Assembly (NCBI GenBank): GCA_040877445.1
Contig: JBBDNT010000314.1
Location: 1 to 10,733 of the forward strand
DNA length: 10,733 nucleotides
DNA from: JBBDNT01 sp040877445
GTDB lineage: Bacteria > Planctomycetota > Planctomycetia > Planctomycetales > Planctomycetaceae
Direction of reading: 5' to 3'
Shown one piece after another: positions 5,881-10,733 of the stretch. Numbering within the stretch: the stretch's first letter is position 1; every line of letters starts with the position of its first letter. The position numbers were made by a program, and so were the translations under genes. Below the pieces are notes generated by a model that was not told the origin of the DNA, made no database searches, and saw only the letters and a program-made list of their open reading frames with translations.

Positions 5881-7305
5881 CTACACCGTCTCCGGCACGA
5901 CGAACGGCGCCCGGTACTCGCGGCGGAAGAGTTCGTTCGCCTCCTTGTCGTTCTCGACCATCTCGGTCTCGGGGTCGAGAACGAGCTTGCGGCCGAGGCG
6001 GTAGGTCGTCTCCGACAGTTCCACGCCGTTGTCCTTCAAGTGCTCCTTCAGCTTGCCGAACGTCTCGCCCGCCTCCTTGTCGTCGCCGAACGCGTTCTTC
6101 TTCGCGTCGAAGGGAACTTCCTGGCCCAGGCGGTACGAGATGTTCGCGAGGTGGCAGTGGATCGTCGAGTAGTGCCCCTCGTGGATGTGGGCGTCGAGCA
6201 TCTTCGGGTCGCGGGCGCGGACGGCCGCGATCCAGTTCTCGAAGATGTTCCCCGGCCCGCGATCGGCGAGCGGGTTCTTCACGTCGTCGGGCGAGGTCAC
6301 TTCGATCGGCGAGACCGACGCGTTCTCGTCGAACACCTGTTCGGGCCCCTGAGGGCTTTTCGTCGGCAAGCCCCGCATCTCGCAGGTCAACAGCGTGCCG
6401 TCGGCGTATTCGAAGACCACGTACTGCGTGTTCGGCGTCTCCGCCTGGTCCTTGTAGCCGAAGCGACCGCCCACGCACAGCACCGAGCGGGGCAGCTTGC
6501 CGTTGGGGACCATCCAGCGGGCGGCGTCGATGGAATGGATGCCGTTGTTGGCCATGTCTCCGCCGCCGAAGTCCCAGAACCAGTGCCAGTTGTAATGCAC
6601 GATGTTCTCGTGGTAGGGCTGCTGCGGCGCCGGGCCGAGAAACACGTCCCAGTTCAGATGCGAGGGAGGCGTCGCCGGGTTCTTGAAGCCGATGCTGCCG
6701 CGACCGCGAAAGACGAACGCCCGCGAGACGAGCAGCTTGCCGTGCTTGCCCTCGGCGATCTCCTGCGCCCGCCGCAGTTTCCGCGCTTCGCTCCGCTGCT
6801 GCGTGCCGTGCGAGACGATCTTCCCGTACTTGCGGGCCGCCTCGACGAGCTTCGCCCCTTCCCACACGCTATGGCTGCACGGCTTCTCGCAGTACACGTC
6901 CTTCCCGGCCTGGCAGCCCCAGATGCCCAGCAGCGAGTGCCAGTGGTTCGGGGCGGCGATGGTAATCGCGTCGATGTTCTGGTCTTCGATGAGCGGTCGC
7001 GGATCCTGCGCCGTCTTGGGATCGCTGCCCAGATGCTCCTTCACCTTCCCGCTGCGGGCGTCGATTCGCTTCTGGTCGGGATCGCAGACGGCGACGATCT
7101 TCACGCCCTTCTGCCGCGTGAACATGTCGATGTGCTGCGGGCCGCGAACCCCCATGCCGAGCACGGCCAGCCGGATCGCGTCGTTCGCTCCCAGCACCTG
7201 TCCGGAGGCCTTGGTGCCGGCGATCGTGAACAGGGGGAACACGCTCGACGCGGCGGCGGTCGCGGCGGCGGACTTCAGGAACGATCGGCGAGTCTGGCGG
7301 GACAT
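5881..7305 (-). CDS. Tat-exported Gfo/Idh/MocA family oxidoreductase
   Basis: This 474-residue protein is an NAD(P)-dependent dehydrogenase or related enzyme of the Gfo/Idh/MocA family, probably acting on a sugar, inositol-like compound or glycoside. The substrate is not evident. Residues 5-35 form a twin-arginine signal (RRSFLK, then an Ala-rich stretch), so it would be exported folded with its cofactor. The Rossmann part starts at 44, with LAVLGMGVRG (46-55) for the dinucleotide. The family motif EKP is at 140-142 (VYCEKPCSHS), and GGGDMANNGIHSIDAARW (247-264) carries the usual active-site His257. A good AAGGAG (7312-7317) lies 6 bases before the ATG, which settles the start. Planctomycetes have many paralogues of this kind. 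It stands alone, with palindrome-rich gaps on both sides and a candidate promoter upstream. Confidence 0.93.
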   Translation of the reverse strand: MSRQTRRSFLKSAAATAAASSVFPLFTIAGTKASGQVLGANDAIRLAVLGMGVRGPQHIDMFTRQKGVKIVAVCDPDQKRIDARSGKVKEHLGSDPKTAQDPRPLIEDQNIDAITIAAPNHWHSLLGIWGCQAGKDVYCEKPCSHSVWEGAKLVEAARKYGKIVSHGTQQRSEARKLRRAQEIAEGKHGKLLVSRAFVFRGRGSIGFKNPATPPSHLNWDVFLGPAPQQPYHENIVHYNWHWFWDFGGGDMANNGIHSIDAARWMVPNGKLPRSVLCVGGRFGYKDQAETPNTQYVVFEYADGTLLTCEMRGLPTKSPQGPEQVFDENASVSPIEVTSPDDVKNPLADRGPGNIFENWIAAVRARDPKMLDAHIHEGHYSTIHCHLANISYRLGQEVPFDAKKNAFGDDKEAGETFGKLKEHLKDNGVELSETTYRLGRKLVLDPETEMVENDKEANELFRREYRAPFVVPETV

Positions 7306-7352
7306 CGGCAGCTCCTTGGGCGCGGGTGGCGAATGCGTCTCTGAACGGAATC

Positions 7353-7382
7353 AGCATAACCGCGTTGAAAGCGGAATCTCAA
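7353..7382 (-). promoter_or_regulatory. Candidate sigma70-type promoter of the oxidoreductase gene
   Basis: Read on the minus strand, TTGAGA (7382-7377, 5 of 6) is followed after 18 bases by TATGCT (7358-7353, 4 of 6). Transcription would begin near 7346 and leave about 40 bases before the ATG at 7305, including the AAGGAG ribosome site. Confidence 0.4.
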
Positions 7383-7414
7383 GCCCACGGCCGGTTGGGA
7401 CGATTGGGCGGGTA

Positions 7415-7434
7415 GGACGGAATTGTATTCCGTC
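7415..7434. repeat. Hairpin GGACGGAAT-N3-ATTCCGTC, copy 2 of 3
   Basis: The stem GACGGAAT/ATTCCGTC (8 pairs) encloses loop TGT. The ninth pair of the other two copies is lost here because the base after the right arm is G, not C. Confidence 0.7.
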
Positions 7435-7477
7435 GTGCCCGCCCGCCGGGACACTCGCGGCCGGGGAAACAACGTCA

Positions 7478-7505
7478 GTGACGATCAGCATCGGTGACGA
7501 TCAGC
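7478..7505. repeat. 12-base direct repeat GTGACGATCAGC
   Basis: GTGACGATCAGC occurs at 7478-7489 and 7494-7505, with the start points 16 bases apart. Reverse words GCTGATCGAC and GCTGATTTCG follow at 7552-7571. It is probably part of a dispersed intergenic sequence. Confidence 0.5.
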
Positions 7506-7694
7506 GAAATATCGAGCCACGAGACGACCGCCCGAGAAGCGAAGGGGGGACGCTGATCGACGCTGATTTCGACGATCGGGCGGGCAGGACGGCTTGGCAA
7601 TCCGGCGTGCCCGCCGACCGGGATGCAGCGCGTACCTCTGGCGAGCGTTCGGTGAAGTGGTCGGCCGAATGATGGCCTGCACCCGTGCTCTGGC

Positions 7695-7715
7695 GGACGG
7701 AATGCAATTCCGTCC
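7695..7715. repeat. Hairpin GGACGGAAT-N3-ATTCCGTCC, copy 3 of 3
   Basis: A perfect 9-base stem encloses loop GCA. Apart from the loop it is identical to the copy at 5781-5801. Confidence 0.75.
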
Positions 7716-7786
7716 TACGGCGCCTGCCGTTCCCTGGGAACGATTTCAGCATCACGGACTCCTTTCCTGCTTCGTGGTTCCTTGCG

Positions 7787-8002
7787 TCATGCGAACATCA
7801 AGCGGCCCTTCGGCTCGGGAATCGTCCGGCCGAGTTCGCGGGCGGTTTCGATCCACTCCGCGATCACCGTCTGCGCGTTGGCGACGGCCTCCTCGTAGGT
7901 CTCGCCGTCCGCCATGCAGCCCGGAAGTTCGGGGACGTCCACGACGAAACAGCGATCCGAGTCGCTCCAGTAGATGATGAGTTCGTACCTAATCGTCGAC
8001 AT
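7787..8002 (-). CDS. hicB: HicB-family antitoxin, short form
   Basis: This 71-residue protein matches the HicB fold (partial RNase H fold) that neutralizes HicA toxins by binding. The segment IIYWSDSDRCFVVDVPELPG followed by CMADGETYEEAVANAQ and WIETARELGRTIPEP is the signature of the family. There is no C-terminal helix-turn-helix or ribbon-helix-helix domain, so it may not bind DNA itself. The start overlaps the end of the hicA reading frame by 14 bases, and a GGGAGGG ribosome site (within hicA) supports it. The toxin gene upstream is frameshifted, so this antitoxin is now probably without its native partner; it might act on another HicA elsewhere. The identification is by motif and is firm. 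Confidence 0.9.
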   Translation of the reverse strand: MSTIRYELIIYWSDSDRCFVVDVPELPGCMADGETYEEAVANAQTVIAEWIETARELGRTIPEPKGRLMFA

Positions 8003-8251
8003 CCTGCCCTCCCAACTGATATTTCACCAGAATCCCACGAACTTGCTTCACTTGATATGGCTTGGCCTTGTTCTTCTTCGGCTGCACATTGATGATTTCC
8101 GCGACATCGTCCCGGCTGAAAATGTGATGATCTCCTTTGATCCTTTCGTCGAATCCCAGTCGCTTCAGTAGCTCGCACAGGGCGCGGAAGTCGACATTGG
8201 CATCTGAATTCCTCCCATGATCTTATCACGAACTTTGGAATGTTTCCCCAT
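7989..8251 (-). pseudogene. hicA: hicA toxin gene with a one-base frameshift
   Basis: A normal start at 8251 with GGAGG 6 bases upstream opens the frame MGKHSKVRDKIMGG, which then runs into IQMPMSTSAPCASY and a stop. In the next frame the rest of a HicA protein follows without any usual start codon: NSDANVDFRALCELLKRLGF, then DERIKGDHHIFSR, and KAKPYQVKQVRGILVKYQLGG to a TAG at 7989. The dsRBD-like fold and the conserved His of HicA (GDHHIF) are in this part. The two parts join cleanly if one base is restored in the G-rich stretch at about 8210-8216, which would give 87 residues. HicA is an mRNA-cleaving toxin; as written this copy should be inactive. A sequencing error or recoding is possible. 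It lies 31 bases after the dipeptidase gene on the same strand. Confidence 0.8.
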
Positions 8252-8282
8252 CGAATTCCTCCATGTCGGCGAAAGTCGTCCG

Positions 8283-9683
8283 TTACCCTCTTTCTCCCGA
8301 AGGGCGTGATTGTCCGGCGAGTTCCTTCCACAAGCACGCGCTCGCGTGCGTGCCGCGGTGGAAGTCTTCCAGGCGGAAGTGTTCGTTGGGGCTGTGGAGG
8401 TTGTCGGTGTTCTGGCCCCAGCCGAGCAAGAGCGTGTCGACGCCGAGGATCTCGCGGAACGTCGTCGCGACGGGGATCGACCCGCCTTCGCGGATCATCA
8501 GCGGCGCGCGGCCGAAGGCCCGTTCGATCGCCGCGCTGGCTGCCGTCATCCACGGGCTGTCGGTGTCGAACAGCACGCCGCGGCAACCGTGATATTCGCG
8601 AAACGTCATCCGCGCTCCCGGCGGCAGCCGACTCTGCAAGTACGCTTCGAGCGAAGCGGCGATCTTCTGCGGGTTCTGATTCGGAACCAGCCGGCAACTG
8701 ATTTTCGCGGACGCGCGAGACGGGACGATGGTCTTCGGGCCGGGACCGGTGTAGCCGCCGATGATTCCGTTCACGTCGCACGTCGGTCGCGCCCAGCGGC
8801 GTTCGTTCGTCGCGTAACCCGCTTCTCCGAAGGGAGCGTCGACGTCGAGCGAACGGAGATACTCCGCATCGTCGAACGGCAGATCGACGATCCGACGATG
8901 CTCGGCCTCGTCGATGGGGATCACGTCGTCGTAGAAGCCGGGGATGAGCACTCGGCCTTCGTCGTCGTGCAGCGCCGCGATCAAACGGGCGAGGGCGTTG
9001 ACCGGGTTGACGACCGACCCGCCGAACACGCCGCTGTGCAAGTCTTTCATCGGGCCGACGAGTTCGACTTCGCAGGCGGTGATGCCCCGCAGGCCGTAGG
9101 TGATCGCGGGCATGCCGGGGGCGAACTGCGACGTGTCGCTGATGACGGCGACGTCGCAGGCGAGGCGGTCGCGGTTGGCTTCGAGATAGTCGTCGAGGTT
9201 GCGGCTGCCGACTTCTTCCTCGCCTTCGATGACGAACTTCACGTTCACCGGCAGCGCGGCGACGGTGTGCAGCCAGGCCTCGACCGACTTGACGTGCGTG
9301 TAAAGCTGCCCCTTGTCGTCGGTCGCGCCGCGGGCGTACAGGCAGCCGTCGCGAACGCTCGGCTCGAAGGGGGGCGTCTCCCACAGGTCGAGCGGATCGG
9401 CGGGCTGCACGTCGTAATGGCCATAGACGAGCACGGTCGGCGCGCCTTCGGCACGCGTCCAACTTCCGTAGACGATCGGATGCCCCGCTGTGGGAATGAT
9501 CTCCGCGTCGAGACCGGCGTGCGCGAGCCGGTCGCGAATGAACTCCGCCCCGCGGCGCATGCCGTCGGCATACGCCGGGTCGGCGCTGACGCTGGGGATC
9601 CGCAGAAAGTCCTGGAGTTCCGCGACGAAACGGTCGCCATGGTCGGCGAGGTAACGTTCGACTTCCGGCAAAGAATCGGGCAT
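8283..9683 (-). CDS. M20 family metallodipeptidase (carnosinase/CNDP-like)
   Basis: This 466-residue enzyme probably hydrolyses dipeptides or short peptides in the cytoplasm with two divalent metal ions. No signal peptide is seen. The metal and catalytic residues can be read in place: His89 and Asp91 (VYGHYDVQP), Asp122 (GATDDKGQ), Glu156/Glu157 (IEGEEEVGS), Asp183 (ISDTSQF) and His435 (SPNEHF). KDLHSGVFGG (213-222), with His216 reaching the partner subunit, is the same as in mammalian cytosolic dipeptidase CNDP2, and the His89-Asp122 distance also agrees. The lid domain spans roughly 198-320. The ATG at 9683 lacks a clear ribosome site (CGCCTCCGCC precedes it), but the family's N-terminus fits. 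Its natural substrate is unknown; length and domain order are complete. Confidence 0.93.
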   Translation of the reverse strand: MPDSLPEVERYLADHGDRFVAELQDFLRIPSVSADPAYADGMRRGAEFIRDRLAHAGLDAEIIPTAGHPIVYGSWTRAEGAPTVLVYGHYDVQPADPLDLWETPPFEPSVRDGCLYARGATDDKGQLYTHVKSVEAWLHTVAALPVNVKFVIEGEEEVGSRNLDDYLEANRDRLACDVAVISDTSQFAPGMPAITYGLRGITACEVELVGPMKDLHSGVFGGSVVNPVNALARLIAALHDDEGRVLIPGFYDDVIPIDEAEHRRIVDLPFDDAEYLRSLDVDAPFGEAGYATNERRWARPTCDVNGIIGGYTGPGPKTIVPSRASAKISCRLVPNQNPQKIAASLEAYLQSRLPPGARMTFREYHGCRGVLFDTDSPWMTAASAAIERAFGRAPLMIREGGSIPVATTFREILGVDTLLLGWGQNTDNLHSPNEHFRLEDFHRGTHASACLWKELAGQSRPSGERG

Positions 9684-9746
9684 GGCGGAGGCGATCGGGT
9701 GATGGGGGTGATGCGGGTGGTTCGCCGACGGCGGCGCCGACGATGG

Positions 9747-10018
9747 AGACAGAAAAATTGAAGACAGAAAAATGGAAAGCCCTTACTGGAATGAAGCGGG
9801 TCGCCGGGTGTCGCGGAGTTCGCAAGAATTCCGATGAATCGAGGCTCGATGGTGAATCTTGGAATTCTTGCGAATTCCGCTACGAAACGGCCATCGTTTG
9901 CCCTCCCGCCGACGAAGCATCATTCAGCGAGGATCAGCGTTCGATTTCTCCTTCGTTTCGATCATTTTCATCCGCTCATCCTTCCGTGGCGATTTTTCTG
10001 TCTTCAATTTTTCTGTCT
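9747..10018. repeat. MITE-like element with perfect 27-base terminal inverted repeats
   Basis: The outer arms 9747-9773 and 9992-10018 are exact reverse complements over 27 bases. Each arm is two 15-base-period copies of GACAGAAAAAT. The 218-base interior carries another inverted repeat (9813-9880). The same doublet in weaker form flanks 1394-1487. No target-site duplication is obvious at the ends, so insertion as a transposon is not shown. It may instead be a dispersed structural repeat. Confidence 0.7.
9813..9880. repeat. Inner inverted repeat with TTCGCAAGAATTCC arms
   Basis: The arms at 9813-9832 and 9861-9880 pair over 20 bases with one mismatch (core TTCGCAAGAATTCC). Between them is a smaller hairpin, ATCGA/TCGAT (9838-9850). 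The whole could form a cruciform or an RNA stem with a small inner hairpin. I recall similar CTTGCGAATTCCGCTACG phrases from other planctomycete intergenic regions. Confidence 0.65.
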
Positions 10019-10059
10019 ATTCGGTTTCGACCGGGCTTCCCCGCGCCGGGAGGCGGCGC

Positions 10060-10719
10060 TCAATCGACGATCGGCCGGTTCCAGTCGCTGGCGTCTTCGG
10101 CGGCGTCGGGGAGCGGGTTGGGGGCGTCTTCGTCCATGTTGGATGAGCCGTGCGGATCGCCCGGTTCGTCGTCCAGCCCGCTGTCGACGAAGGGGAAGAC
10201 CTGCCCGCTGTCCGAGGCGATCGGAACGACGTCGTCCTCGGCGTCGACGAGATGCGGCCCGGGATAGGCGGATTCCTCGGCGATCGGGACCGGATATTCG
10301 AGGCTGAGGTCGCTGAGATCGGGACGCGACGGCGCGTCGGCGGTGCGCTTCGCGCTGGGATCGACGGAAGGCGGGGCATCGGCCGCGGGCGCCGCGACGG
10401 CGGGGCGGGGGACCGCTTTCGACGCGGACTCGGCCCGGTCGCGCATCTGGTAGTGCACGTCGGCGATGGCGAGTTCGTCGCCGAAGTTCAGCGGGGCCTC
10501 GGTCTTCACGCGGCGGCCGTTGATCCGCACGCCGTTCATGCTGCCCAGGTCGCGGACGAGGTAGTGGTCGTCGACCTGCACGACGCAGCAATGCTTGCGG
10601 GAGATCTTGCGGCTGCGGGTGAGGACGACGTCGCACTCGGGATGCCGGCCGATGAACACGACCGCCTTCTCGATGGGAATCGTCCGCCCCTCGCGCAGAG
10701 GGACCAGATAGGCTGGCAT
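10060..10719 (-). CDS. FHA-domain protein with an acidic disordered tail
   Basis: This 219-residue protein begins with a complete FHA domain (about 1-95), a module that binds phosphothreonine peptides. The residues that contact the phosphopeptide are present: Gly24-Arg25 (FIGRHPECD), Ser40 to His43 (SRKH) and Asn62-Gly63 (GSMNGVRING). The remainder (about 96-219) is rich in Pro, Ala, Asp and Ser, strongly acidic, with no predicted domain, signal peptide or membrane segment. It may act as a soluble adaptor in Ser/Thr kinase signalling, which is common in planctomycetes; the partner is unknown. A GGAG about 9 bases before the ATG at 10719 supports the start. Genes upstream of it lie beyond the window, so an operon cannot be judged. 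Confidence 0.9.
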   Translation of the reverse strand: MPAYLVPLREGRTIPIEKAVVFIGRHPECDVVLTRSRKISRKHCCVVQVDDHYLVRDLGSMNGVRINGRRVKTEAPLNFGDELAIADVHYQMRDRAESASKAVPRPAVAAPAADAPPSVDPSAKRTADAPSRPDLSDLSLEYPVPIAEESAYPGPHLVDAEDDVVPIASDSGQVFPFVDSGLDDEPGDPHGSSNMDEDAPNPLPDAAEDASDWNRPIVD

Positions 10720-10733
10720 CCGTCGAAGCTCCG

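Larger units (their letters stand above)
7306..7786. other. Palindrome-rich intergenic region
   Basis: No gene is visible in these 481 bases. The right-hand part of the region next to 7305 carries the ribosome site and a promoter candidate of the oxidoreductase. Beyond it lie two copies of the GGACGGAAT hairpin, a 12-base direct repeat (7478-7505), reversed forms of the same word around 7552-7575 (GCTGATCG), and a near-copy of the GGATTGGCAATCC palindrome (7591-7603). Confidence 0.6.
9684..10059. other. Intergenic region dominated by a nested inverted-repeat element
   Basis: This 376-base gap lies between the FHA-protein gene and the dipeptidase gene, both on the minus strand. Most of it (9747-10018) is an element with perfect 27-base terminal inverted repeats and a second inverted repeat inside. 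No coding frame of credible composition is present, and no transposase gene lies near. The first 60 bases next to the dipeptidase are G/C-rich and contain no recognisable ribosome site. Confidence 0.6.

Noticed and set aside
5866..7344. A 492-codon plus-strand frame opposite the oxidoreductase gene.
   Set aside because: The minus strand encodes a full Tat-signal Gfo/Idh/MocA protein with ribosome site; the opposite frame has no domain.
7864..9825. A 653-codon minus-strand frame overlapping hicB, hicA and the dipeptidase gene.
   Set aside because: It is a shadow in another frame of three recognisable genes, with Arg-rich low-complexity translation.
9747..10018. Insertion sequence.
   Set aside because: Terminal inverted repeats are present but there is no transposase gene and no clear target duplication; treated as a MITE-like repeat only.

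Overview
The window is GC-rich and gene-dense and reads as chromosome from a member of the Planctomycetota (PVC superphylum). The reasons are a Tat-exported Gfo/Idh/MocA oxidoreductase of the kind that is abundant in planctomycetes, an FHA protein, and intergenic gaps filled with short palindromes that I recall from planctomycete genomes. The strongest single clue is a metal-ABC permease fused to a DtxR/MntR-type repressor domain, an architecture known as YtgCR in Chlamydia, another PVC member. The phylum assignment is inference; no rRNA or tRNA gene is present.

Left half, plus strand. After about 370 bases without a gene comes a three-gene metal-uptake operon: a TroA-like metal-binding lipoprotein (370-1395), an ABC ATPase (1572-2414) and, overlapping it by 4 bases, the permease-repressor fusion (2411-3778). 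A sigma70-like promoter with a palindrome over its -10 box lies upstream. A palindrome with the same TTTTG-N6-CAAA core follows the last gene, so the operon may regulate itself through its own permease. Next is a lipoprotein with a thioredoxin-like domain that has lost both CXXC cysteines (4041-5345).

Middle. The plus-strand block converges with a minus-strand block across a 535-base gap (5346-5880). The gap holds a possible remnant of a polynucleotide kinase-phosphatase gene and a cluster of six small palindromes.

Right half, minus strand. In order of coordinates these are a Tat-signal Gfo/Idh/MocA oxidoreductase (5881-7305), a second palindrome-rich gap, an intact HicB-type antitoxin (7787-8002), a HicA-type toxin gene broken by a one-base frameshift (7989-8251), an M20 metallodipeptidase (8283-9683), a 376-base gap with a 272-base element bounded by perfect 27-base inverted repeats, and an FHA-domain protein (10060-10719).

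The most notable points are the YtgCR-like fusion with its candidate operators, the cysteine-less thioredoxin lipoprotein, the broken hicA beside intact hicB, and several families of dispersed inverted repeats, including three copies of GGACGGAAT-N3-ATTCCGTCC.
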